Source of the DNA: Ctena decussata
Taxonomy: Eukaryota > Mollusca > Bivalvia > Lucinida > Lucinidae
Direction: 5' to 3'
DNA length: 64,000 nucleotides
Assembly: GCA_963989385.1 (NCBI GenBank)
Contig: OZ022502.1
Coordinates: forward strand, 50,275,454-50,339,453
The notes below the pieces were generated by a model that saw only the letters and a program-made list of their open reading frames with translations, made no database searches and was not told where the DNA came from. Of the stretch, positions 11,901 to 25,178 are shown one piece after another. Position 1 is the first letter of the stretch; each line of letters starts with the position of its first letter. The translations under genes and the position numbers were made by a program.

Positions 11901-14900
11901 ATTAAGGTGAATAGTAACATCATGTTTTTCTGCAATTTTACTCAAGCAAAACAACTTTTGTGACTTCTTACTTGCTCATAAAAGTCATTGTGAAATGTGA
12001 CATCATTCTGGAAAAAACATGATGGATTTGAAGCTATTAAACAAAATACTTATTCTAGGAAGACAACATAATGTCAGGTAATGCCATGTAAACATTTTAC
12101 AGTCTGGAATGCAAATAAGCAAGCCTTATGTGGTGTATGAACAGCAGGAGATTCATGATTTGAACATGGATTTTGTTGATTCAACCATGGCATCAATCAG
12201 CTATGGACATACTTATCAATGCAAGAATATTATAATGATTACCGTAAAAATTCTAATTATAGAGACAGCTAGGCATGAGTAAACAGTGCAGAGCCGAGCA
12301 GTCTGATCAGGGTCCACAATGAATGCCATTCCATCTGTATCTTTTGGACATATTACTGCATTATAAAACCAAACTGTTCTATTTTCAGGACAGTTATGGT
12401 GACCATTTTTGGTGTCCCAATATTTTTAATTTTCAGGGTAGAAAGGTTTTCATTCGATGTGGCCCACATCTTACCAGCTTTAGCATGTTCTCTTTTAGCA
12501 TCATTCAGTTTTTTCTCCATGTCAGCAAATTGTTCAGCACAGCTGTTCTCTGTCTCTTTTCTCTTCTCTTCTAACACTGAAATAATACATGAACATTCTT
12601 TATTGTATAATAATTATATATTCTATTAAAAAAACATTTGAGCCACAACATGACAAAACGAACAAAGTGGCATGTGCCCCCAGCAAAGCCTCAGATCAGC
12701 CTGGGTATCTGCCCAGTCTGATCAGAGTCTTTGTTGTGCCCTTTAAAGGTAGCTAAGGGTCTAAGCTAGCTCCATGCAGACAGCAAAGACTCTGATCAGA
12801 CTGGGCAGATGCCCAGGCTGATCTGAGTCTTAGATGGGTGAACATGCCAGTTTGTTGGTTTTGTGGTGTGGTGGCTCAATTTGTTGGTTAGCTGATTATA
12901 TGAAATAGACAATACTTCATGTCACATGGTTTGTGATATCATGTCTGAATGTCACACACTTGGTGAAGTAATATCTTAATGTCACATGGTTGTTGAAGTA
13001 ATGTCAACCAAATCAAGACTACTAAAACACAGGCCATTCCACTGAAATTATCCTTTATACTAAACAATAAAACAACTGTTGACTTTTGTTTTTGGTGAAC
13101 ATAAAGTGTTATCGAACAGTAAACAATTCATATTGATGCCCACTTCCTGTTGGTCAATATGAAGTTTAATGTCCACTTTTACAAAAGTCAATAATTGTGT
13201 AAAGCCCTTTTCTGATCTTGAACATGAGGTCGGAGTCACAAAAACCTAGCCTACACCTGAAGATGAATGGGTAAACTTCCAGGGGAATCAGGAGTGGCCG
13301 TTGTGTAGTGGGTAAGGCGCAAGACTACAAAGCCAGAGATTGCAGGTTCAATCCTCTGCTTCTCCAGTCTTTGGGATTGAGACTAAACTGAGGTCTGGTC
13401 TCCGTATGACCTATGTGTTGGTGGGACGTAAAACCTGGTTCACTCACTCACTCCAGAGGGAATCAACCTTTCATTTGTCACTCCCATCTCAATGGGGTCA
13501 ACTCTTAAAGGAAAGATATACGCCCTGATATGTTTCTATTAAATTTCAAATTTCTCACGAAAAATTGAATCAAAGACATGAAAATGATTTATTGTAAAAG
13601 TACTTTTATCTACCAAATTTATAATTTGTGCCGGTCACTGGAGGTAGGAGAATTTAAGAAAATATATAAAAACGCGGGAATAGCGGGTCGTCATTCCCGC
13701 CAAAAACGAATACTGGATACGCCCAGTAATCATAGTTAATCAGGGAAAAGTTATATCATGAATATTTTTAAGCCCTTTCTTTAATCAAAACTGGACAGTT
13801 ATTGGCTGAAAAGATCTCATGTGCACGTATTAGAGATTAATGCTATTGTAAGGTTATTTACTCCACTATTCATAAAATGCAAACCGTGCTTGCAGAAACG
13901 CCTTTTTATTCCCATGTGGGAGTCAATCAATTTATGATGAAAAAATGTTTATGAATATTCAAGAAGGGTTCGCAATGCCATATATCATCTCTGCCCTCCG
14001 TACCAAAGACTTTTTGGATGAAGATTTTTTGCACAATTCTTAATTGTGTTGCATACAACTAATCCATTTAATTTTTTTGTGGTTATTTCATAATGAAATA
14101 CGAGGGGGTATACCTTTAAGAGTAGACCCCTTTTCAAAGGGGATTATCCCCAGAGAAAGCAAACACGAAGCCACAAAGTTTTTCCCTTTGTAAAAATGAC
14201 AGAAAACAAGGAGGTGTATCCATACACCTTAGCAAAAATTAAACTGAATGGATGAAGACACTTACTCTGGTCCAAGTTCATGTCTTGTTTGGCCAGTGTA
14301 GTTTTCAACTCCTCAATACTCTGATTGGCTTCATCCAGGTCATTCTGACACTCCTCCAATCTCTCACTTAATCTGGAGCAAGCCTGAAATACACACAAAT
14401 TTGTGTACCAGACAAATTCTAAAACTGAAAATAAAAACTGTAATTGTCTTAAAATGGAACAGTTTCTTTTTACAGTGCAGTAATGCATCTGAATGATGCA
14501 GATGGAATGGCAAACAGTGTAGACCCTGATCAGACTGCTCCTTTTGGAGCAGTCTGATCTGTGTCTGCACTGTTTGCCCTGACCTATCTGTCCCAACATT
14601 TGTAACCTCCAAAGTAGTTTAAAATGACATTGAAAAGCAATTCCTGGTAAATGGTTGTGGCAGGCACATCCAGCCTGTCATGGCTCTGATAATACAATAA
14701 TAGGTAAAGTATGCAATGGACAAATCTGATTACAAAAACGCTAGCCATCTTTTGGCGCTGATTTCTTTGCTTGGAAAATGATACTTTTAGGAAAGTATGC
14801 AAATGTTACCTAGTTTTGTTGCTGGGGACTAGTAATACTTGGATACAGGCACTGATGCAGACACTATGTACACTGGAGCGCCGTTATACCGCGGACCAAT

Positions 14901-17627
14901 ATACCGTGGAAATCGGTATAACCCGGTTGTCCTGTGTCGCCCATTATATTTTAACAGATCGCGGATTTTTCTTCTCTCTTCGTCTGTGTTCACAACATTG
15001 GACTAGAAAATAACCATTATAAAGGTAATTGGTTGTTTACATAATTTTAATCAACAGCGTGTCAAAAGTTATCACAGACAATCAAAGCGTCGGTTGTCTT
15101 GCCAAGCTGTGAACAGTGGTCAAGGTTTTAGAAGACTTCAATAATTAGCCCATATCACATGTCACCAATTTGGCCAGCGGCGAAGGTCACCTCATATACA
15201 CAATACACAGGCCGAGACTCGGGGAAAAAGGCTGTGTGAAGCAGTCACTGATTACTTCCAAAGAAAACATTATAAAAGAATTTTACAAATGGAAAAAAAC
15301 AACAACAAAAAAGCATAAACCCGATTTGATTATCTGTAGGCTGATTAGAGTTTTCTAGGCGACGTCAGTACTCACGCAAATAAGTATTTTTTTTATTCGT
15401 CCGAAGGTACCTTTTTGCAAGTGTATATACAAGGGAATTAACTCCAAAAAACCAAACAAACATATGTTGGTTACCAGCTCCATAGTGTATTGCCCCATAT
15501 GAACTGACAGTAATACGAATCATGTGTTTCCGGCATGTCTACTTTCGCTTTGTAAATGGTTTTGCAGCGGCTTTTTCACAATCAGTAAGATAATAGGGAC
15601 TGAAAGGCTACTTCAGTGATGACTTTTGTCATGTCAGGTAAGCAGTAAACATGTCTATCTACCTGGTTATGGCTAAATAAGCGCTACAAACATGTAAACA
15701 TGGGTTTTTTCATTAGTGGGTGGGGTATTTCTGCGAAGATCCTTATACCGCGAGATAACTTATAACGAGGTTCGATTTTATGTCTGCCGGAACCCGCGTT
15801 ATAACGGCGCTCCAGTGTAGTTTCAAAGGCATGGGGCTTATAGAGCTGAGATACAGGTGCTTGCCAGAAAACTGGACATCACATCTTTTTTTTGAAGAAG
15901 GTCACAGTGACCACAAATGTGACAATACTCTTCTCCAAATGAGATACAGGTGCTTGCCAGAAAACTGGACATCCCATCTTTTTTTTTGAAGAAGGTCACA
16001 GTGAATACAAATGTGACAATACTCTTCTCCAAATGAGATACAGGTGCTTGCCAGAAAACTGGACATCACATCTTTTTTTTTGAAGAAGGTCACAGTGACT
16101 ACAAATGTGACAATACTCTTCTTCAAATGAGATACAGGTGCTTGCCAGAAAACTGGACATCACATCTTTTTTTTGAAGAAGTAGGTCACTGTGACTACAA
16201 ATGTGACAATACTCTTCTCCAAATGAGATACAGGTGCTTGCCAGAAAACTGGACATCACATCTTTTTTTTGAAGAAGTAGGTCACTGTGACCACAAATGT
16301 GACAATACTCTTCTCCAAATGAGATACAGGTGCTTGCCAGAAACATCTTTTTTTTTAAGAAGTAGGTCACTGTGACTACAAATGTGACAATACTCTTCTC
16401 CAAATGAGATACAGGTGCTTGCCAGAAAACTGGACATCACATCTTTTTTTGAAGAAGTAGGTCACTGTGACCACAAATGTGACAATACTCTTCTCCAAAT
16501 GAGATACAGGTGCTTGCCAGAAACATCTTTTTTTTAAGAAGTAGGTCACTGTGACCACAAATGTGACAATACTCTTCTCCAAATGAGATACAGGTGCTTG
16601 CCAGAAAACTGAACATCACATCTTTTTTTTGAAGAAGTAGGTCACTGTGACTACAAATGTGACAATACTCTTCTCCAAATGAGATACAGGTGCTTGCCAG
16701 AAAACTGGACATCACATCCTTTTTTGAAGGAGTAGGTAACTGTGACTACAAATGTGACAATACTCTTCTCCAAATGAGATACAGGTGCTTGCCAGAAAAT
16801 TGGACATCACATCCTTTTTTGAAGAAGTAGGTCACTGTGACCACAAATGTGACAATACTCTTCTCCAAATGAGATACAGGTGCTTGCCAGAAAATTGGAC
16901 ATCACATCTTTTTTTTTTAAGAAGTAGGTAACTGTGACCACAAATGTGACAATACTCTTCTCCAAATGAGATACAGGTGCTTGCCAAAAAATTGGACATC
17001 ACATCCTTTTTTGAAGAAGTAGGTCACTGTGACCACAAATGTGACAATACTCTTCTCCAAATGAGATACAGGTGCTTGCCAGAAAACTGGACATCACATC
17101 CTTTTTTGAAGAAGTAGGCCACTGTGACCACAAATGCGCCAATACTCTTCTCCAAAAAGACTGAGTCTGAAAAACTGTCTTTCCATCTATATACTGATTA
17201 TGCCATTTTACCATTGCAGACACTTTCTGTGACTGTTTATTTCCCTGAGAAACAGAACCCATCCAAAAAGGGGTCCACAGTTAAAAGAATTTGCTCCTTG
17301 GGGAGAAAATTCTTTTCTTTAAGAGTCGACTCCCATTGAAAAGGGAGACAAACATGAAAATAGCAGATTTGCTCCCCTTCCAAAATGTAACTTCTCCCCC
17401 CATCCCACCCCACCCCATACCCCATAATATTAATACCTCTGATTTCTCTTGAACAATGTGTTCAAGGTCGCCACAAGACTGTTTCAGGCTGGTTAATTCA
17501 TCTTCATCTGAAGAAAGTAAAACAAATATACTTTTAATCCATAAGTGTATTTCAAAGGTATGGGGTACCTGTTTTCTTTTCTTTTGTTTTTGCTTTATTT
17601 GCTTTTTGCTTTTTTCTTCTTTTTTTT

Positions 17628-17658
<31 letters not shown>

Positions 17659-20600
17659 GGGGGCTTTGTCCAGGAGGCGTAATACACTAAACATATATCT
17701 GTGTTATCAAATTTTGGCCAGCTTAGTACACCATTATACTGCAACTTTACAAAGGTTCATGGTGTATTTGTGCTATACGTAGCAATTTTTGCACTCAAGA
17801 TATGTCCATATGTCCATGTGAACTTAAGTCATTCTGTATATAAAGTTTTGCAAAAGATAAATATGGAAAATCTTTTAACTTTTCAAAAATTGTTTGATCA
17901 TGAATGTTATACTACAGTTGAACTTCACTGGCTCGAACTCGGAAGGCTCGAACACCATGTTTCGGTCGAACTGACTTTCCAGTCCTGGCAAAATCCCTAT
18001 TCATTTTAACTAAACATGCCACACTTGGCTCGAACAACGATATCTCGAATGCTCGAACCCCAAGTCTGGTCCCTTGAAACCACTTTCTTTGTAAAAAAAA
18101 ACACCGATGGCTCGCACCTATTTCCTTGTAAAAAATTTCCAAGTTTAATGACCAGACGGGATCCTACCGATTACAAGTATTGGTCATCAGATTTGCTACG
18201 TCCATGCTTATCTTGATCTTTTTATATTGTAATTAAAATTCTACATTGTTTTGTTTTATCTACCTGAAAGTGCAAAGGTTCAAAGAGTGACCGATCAAAA
18301 TACAGGAAGTTTTCGTTGTTATGATAGAAAAACATAGTACATAAAGTTGAATCATGTTGAGCTGGTCTTCAATGGCTCGAGCTACCGATCGGTCGAACTT
18401 TTTTTGGTGGTCCCGGCGAGTTCGAGCCATAGAAGTTCGACTGTATATGTATGCCTTTTACATCTGTGCAATTTAATTTTGGGGTTTTCTTTACTTAGGA
18501 AATATATCTAGCTATGTAAAGTATTTCAAACTGATTGTTGGCAACCTTTCATTATGGTGCTAGAAGCCCCTGTATCTCAGTTCAGCACTGGCCTGCTGAG
18601 CTAGTGGTCCCAGGTTTGATTCCCACTGGAGGCGGAAGTCTTTTCAACTGCCAATGGGGTTCCATTGCACACAGCCTTTCATTATCACACCATTGTCCTG
18701 ATAAGACTGAAATACTGTTGAAAAGGATGTAAAATGGCAAGTCAACCATCCAACTATTATGGCGCGTTTTATATATGCCACCAATACTCCAAAAAGTAAG
18801 TTACAACCAAACTGATGTTCAAATAACTTTTAATGTGAAAGTCATATGAGAAAGCTGGGTGACTGGTAATGGTACAGCTAGTGAGTTTGAGGTAGATGTC
18901 AGGATATTAAATTTATCAGACATACATACACTTCATAATCTAACAATAAAACCTTTATACATCTGTGCAATATTTCTTTTCATTATACACGGCACGGAAC
19001 ACTCAATCATCAAAAGCATTTAGAATTGAGCCGCGACACAAGAAAACCAACAATGTGGTTGTGCGCCCTGTGCAGACTCAGATCAGCCTGGGCATCCGAC
19101 AAGTTTGGCCAGATTCTTTGCTAAGCGCTTAAACGGTAGATAAGGGTCTAAGCTACCTTCATATCGGACAGCGAAGACTCTGATCAGACTGGGCGGATGC
19201 CCAGGCTGATCTGAGACTGCGCTGGGGGCACAACCACATTGTTGGTTTTGTCTTGTCGCGGCTCAATTATAAATCAACATACATTTCTGTCTTATTGAGA
19301 GAACTTTCTCATCCCAGGTTTGTGAATCTTCTCTCAGCTGTTCAGCCAGTCTGTCCCTCTCCTTAATCACAGCTCTCAACTCCAGCTGCAGATATTCTTC
19401 AGTTTCTCTAAATCATAAGAAACTGGATTGTTATTTTAGCATACTACATGTAGGTTATGACATTCAATGGGGATATAACTGTACTGAAAATTGCCATTCA
19501 GGGAGGTAAGTTCTCGGTTTTAAGGTCCCAAATTTTGTTTTAAGGTGACGTGTCAGCCGAGCCATAGAACGCAATCTGAGACTGTAAAACCTGACAATTT
19601 ACATCCATATAAGAAAATTTTCAATACCGTTATCTCCATGCTAACGTATTTTTCTCACCATTTCAGCAAATTAAAACCATAGGTCAGCCAATGAGACGTA
19701 CTGACGTCACATTTGCGATGGTATATTGTAAGATATACTGTGACACTTTTTGACACTATCTAAATCAGACGTTGCATTATATTAGTAATTGCATTAGAAC
19801 TGTCAATTATTAGCACAGAAACTTTTTTTCTACGTGTACATTAACTGATTGTTAACTCTTAAAGCTCAAAGAAGGACAGACAGCAAAATTTGCATCTCCA
19901 AACTTTCAAAAAATATTTCATCCAAGCTATATCATATTGAGAATTCAAAGACTGCAGCCACCTCATCTTGATCTACAATAGGTTTCAATGTTGTTTCACC
20001 CTCGTGCAGCATGTCTGCTTACAACTTAAGTTAGGGTATACAGTTAGCCCAAAGCTAAGAACATAGATACAAAATATTATATAACTGCCATGACTTGTAG
20101 GATTTAACAGTCATATGAGCCGTGACACGAGAAAACCAACAAAGTGGTTGTGTGCCCAGCGAACTCAGATCAACAGGTTACCCGAGGCTTTTTAATGTAT
20201 TAGCTCAAAATGATAAGAATTATGGACAGATGTGTATGCCTATCCTATACACTGCCATGGAACTTTTGGTTGAGGCTAGATACAAGTTTGTTGTTTTCAT
20301 GTAGACACAGGCGACTCCACTATTCAAAAAAGGCAAAATGTCAAGAGATGCAATATGATGCCTAGATGGGTGTATTCTTATGCATTTATGAATGTAATGC
20401 AATGTCTGATTGGATAACGTCAAAATTTTGCCACAGTATATCCTGCAATATACTATTGCAAATCTGACGTCATTATGAAACCTAACTTTCTATTGACTGA
20501 CACCTGGTTTTGTGTTGCTGAAAGTGCTTGCTTTGAGTGCACTGTAGTACTCTTTGAAAGATGAAAAAGGTGAAAAAGTGCACTAGAACGATGATAACTG

Positions 20601-23600
20601 TATTGAAAATTGTCATCTGAGGAGATAAATTGTCGGTTTTATGGTCAGAAATTTAGTTTTATGGCGCCACGTCATTTTACCATTTACCTCCCCAAATGAC
20701 AGTTTTGAATATATTTATCCCCTAATTATACTCATAGGCTGCAGTAACTGTACAGTCCAAACATTAAAGGATCACTCACTATCTAATGTAAAGAAGAGAA
20801 AACATTTACTTGTTCTTGTGCTGTTGTTCTTGTTCTCTATCAGGAACATCATGTACTGGCACACCATTCTCTAACTGAAGTTTCAAAACTGCTTCACGTC
20901 TAGCAAATAAACCTGCAATGAATATGTACCATATCTGAGCCCCGACACGAGAAAACCAACAATGTGGTTGTGCGCACAGCGCAGACTCAGATCAGCCTGG
21001 TCATCCACTCAGTCCGCTCAGACTCTTTGCTGAGCGCTTAAAGTTTAGCTAAGGGTCTAAGCTACCTTCATGTGGACAGCGAAGACTCTGATCAGACTGG
21101 GCGGATGCCCAGGCTAATCTGAGTCTGTTCTGGCCGCACAACCACTATGTTGGTATTCTCGTGGCACGGCTCAAGTATATGTACATACTACAACATGATA
21201 CAGCACTGAAGTCGCAGGTGTCCAGTCTGTATACTGACAATAGGTCTAAATCCATGTACAATGGTAATAGCACAGTGCTCCAGATAAGATGGGGCAATAT
21301 GGATAATTTCAAGATAATCATCCATGTTTCTCTATAGATACATCTATTGTGAACACTTGTTAGAACCTTCTCCCTGATACAGTTCTAGCATGGGGTCACA
21401 ACATAAATTTTTTGCAGACAAATAGAAAATATTTACATTTGCGGAAATAACCTAGATGTGGTTTAATTAAAAAACTTTTTGTTGAACTTGTGATGCTCTC
21501 CAAATTCCTAGAAGAGTTTACTACAACAGCATGGTAAGATGTTTAGTATTAAAATTCAGTATTATGTAATTACTAACCTTTGAGCATATCCAATCTTCCT
21601 GCGGCAAAAGTCAATCTCTGATCATAGGCCTTCAAACTAGAGAGCGCTGTAGAAACTGCTTCAACATTTCTCTGGTAGTTATCACCAACACTGAATTAAA
21701 TCAAGTGAAATTGAACCATACTGTGTGAAAACATTATATTAGATTTTCCATCAAGGAGCAACTCCTTTCCTTGAAAAGTAGCTCATAGCAACATAGGAGG
21801 TAAATTCTAAGTAAGACTTACCTCCCATGGAAGTATTCCTAACACCATAATGAACTTTTACAATGCCTAAAAGTTTAACAAATCCAGTCCATCTTCGACG
21901 GGAATAGCTTAAAAACTTATTAGCAAACACAGCAGACCCTGATCACACTGCTCCAAAGAGCAATGTTTGTTTAGAAATGTCTGTTTCATGGCTGTAACTG
22001 TAGAAATGTTTGCGGGTGTATAAACCTACAACATTTTCATATTCAGCAAAAATGTGCTAAATTATAATTCACAGATATTATGCTGTTCTAACGAAATAAT
22101 AAGAAAACTTTATAAAGCCGCGAATCTAAATACTTGTGAATATGTCCAAAATGGAAAAACAGCAAGTTTCTGCCCTCACAAGCACGAATACACTAACAGT
22201 ATTTAACATGAATATGGTAAAGTATAAGTCTACCTTTGAGCGACAGCCTGTAATGTCTCCGCACACTCCACATTTTCCTGTATTTTATCATCTAGACATA
22301 AGGCCAGCTGCTGGGCTTCTGACAACTCTCGCTGTAGGTTCTGTAAGGACCCAAGAGATGATGAGTTGCTTTTAAATACGAGATTGAACCTGTCTGAAGG
22401 GGTTACCCAAGGGAAACTCAAACGTTGGCTGCTTAAGATAGGTGACCCCTTAATACAAGTTCATTTGGACTGTATTTTGGTTCAAGGGACCTGCTGCTAA
22501 AGACAAGTGGCCCCTTAATGGAGGCGACCACATAAGCATATCTGACTGTACTAGTACTGAGAGAACTGTATCTAAGATGGAAATAGTAACTTTAGTTTGG
22601 TGACCCTTTAAATGTGTAACTATAGAGTTGTGACCCTATATGCATCACCATGCTGTCACCTAAATGTCATCTACTTGTCTTTTTGTCACATCGAGGTTTC
22701 TGAGAATCAAATCCACTAATGCTGTGTCTTTCCTGTCACAAAACAGAGCTTAACAAGAAAATCTGATGGAAGTTTATGCCTTTGATGCTGGCACTGCTGG
22801 ACAAGTATTACCTTTGTAACCTATGTACCTATGTCTTGCTTCTGCTAGTCATAGGTGATACAAAAATCTCTTCACAGTCTAGTGCAAATAATCATTATTC
22901 CTATCAAAGGCTATCTGCTTGGAGTATGTCAAAATATTTTCTTAAAGCAACACTGATTAAATTAAATTGATACACTTCTATTCAAATACTCTTTTCTTTG
23001 ACCATGTTCAAGAGGATTAAACCAACTCTCACAGATGCAAAGATTTTTATTTTCCTACCATATTAGAATTTCTTTCAATATCTAGCTGAGCACCTCTGTC
23101 TGACAAGGCATGAGACAGCTGTTCTATTTGGTTGTAGGCAGATGATAATTTCTTCTCCAGGTCAGACACCTGAAATTTAAAATACATGTGTTGCTGTACC
23201 AAATATGTTAAACTGTTTGTCACATACAACCATACATGCAAACAGTAATCTATTGTTATATATATATACACTGATCATTCAAAGGTGGTACTTCTACTAA
23301 GGTTCCTCACTGTTACTTGTTATTGTTGTCCATTTCTGTACTTTCATTTATCTATCAATTGAGTGGCAATTTTTATAGACAAGGTAGCTGAATGACCACC
23401 AGTCAAGGAAGGAGCTGTTTGTTCAGTTTACACATTGTGAGCTGGTCTTAATCATGTATAAACTTAGTTAGGTTCTGAGGACAGGATTCAGGATCTAACG
23501 TTATCCATTTCCCATCATTGCTCATCTTTTTACTTTACTAGCAATGCATGACACATGTCAGCCCGTTTCTGAGACAGTCCATACAGTATTCACAAACACA

Positions 23601-25147
23601 ATATCTATGAAATATGCACATCTTTTTTAACTTCAGAGACATTCATTTAAATACATCCAACCATCTTTCCCTTCAAAATTTCCTGACTTTTCCCAGGTAT
23701 TTTCCAATTTTCCATACCCTTTTGCAGATCCAAAAGATGATTATACTCTTTACTTTAACCTTGCCAAAAGAATCACTAGAAAATTGGGCATAACTCTTAG
23801 AGAAAAGAGTTTGCTTCCCCTTGGCAGCAAATCCCTATAAGAGAAGCCCCCATTGAGGAGGGCAGAGCTCTAGATAAGAGGGAGTATTTGATGATAATTA
23901 GGGATAATTTTTGTTAATTCTGCATTAAAACATATATTGTGACCCCACATCTGAACCGTCTCGATGAGACGGTTCAGATGAGGGGTCACAACATATGGTT
24001 TAAATGAGAAATGAAAAAAAAATTATCCCTCAATTATCAGCAAATACCCCTCTTATCTAGAGCTCTGGGAGGGAGATGCATGCATCTGTGAAATGGATTC
24101 TATTTCCTGACAGTATATCCTTTCCCCTTGGTCAGAGTAGGTATATTTTCAAAGTCCCTGACATTTCCTTGACCTCCTACGTCCCTGACCAATCACAAAA
24201 TTCTCTGTGTTTTTCCTGACCTTTTTCCAGTTCCTAATCCATTTCAGAAGTTTTTGGTTTTTGTGGACTCTGAGAAACATACTAGCTTCTATGCAGTTTC
24301 ATTATAGCCAAATTCATAATTCCCAGCTGCTAGCTCCCTGTAACTTTTATATGTTTACATATCTTATATTTCTGTTGGTTTTGTGCCTCCCAGTTATAGC
24401 ATAATATATCTTCGTAAGACTGACTTTAATAGATATTTGGGGTCATTTATGAGATGGAAAAACATGAGATGGTCCAAATAAATACAGTCTATCCACAATA
24501 GCACTATAATGAAGCATAACAATGAGGCTTAGATGCATTTTGATTTCAACAATTCAGAAAAGCTGACCAACACTAACCTTGTATTTCCAGTTTTGCTCAT
24601 CTTTCTTGCACGTGATATCAGAAGACTTCTGTTGAACCAGGAGAGCAAATACTTTCTCTCTCCACCTGACAAATATATATGATAACAATATTTCCAAAGA
24701 ATTCTATGTCTCACCTATCCAGACATGTCACAAAACCAGAAAACTTGACAAAAGTTTCATGCCACTGCTGGCACCACCAAAAAATAGCCATCAGAGGAGA
24801 TGGCAAATCCCCCGACCGAAGACCCCCATGGGCCTTGGTAAAAAGGGTACACTTCAAAACACATATTAGTAATATATTGTCGTTCTTTTATGCTTCTGAT
24901 TGACATTAACTGTTAACAGATGCATGATTACCTAACACTCAGACTAAAACAGTATGCTTGACTGCTAAAAAGAGGTAATATCTCAAACAGCCACCATATA
25001 CACAAATGTATAGCATACGATACATTCAACTTTCAAAATGTGTGAATAACTTCTAAAGTACAAGTCCTACAAACCTAATTTTGAGCTCTCTAGTAAGTGA
25101 ATTTGGACAAAGAATCCAAATCTGGAAAAAAAAACAAAAAAAATTTT

Positions 25148-25178
<31 letters not shown>

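Noticed and set aside
15780..17262. Overlapping repetitive ORFs and a CRISPR-like look in the 94 bp array
   Set aside because: Units are contiguous with no unique spacers, both strands are open by chance, and the genome is animal. It is a tandem satellite.
17641..17663. Poly-G tract as a G-quadruplex regulator
   Set aside because: Single homopolymer run next to (TG)n, likely slippage-prone and possibly mis-sized; no further support.
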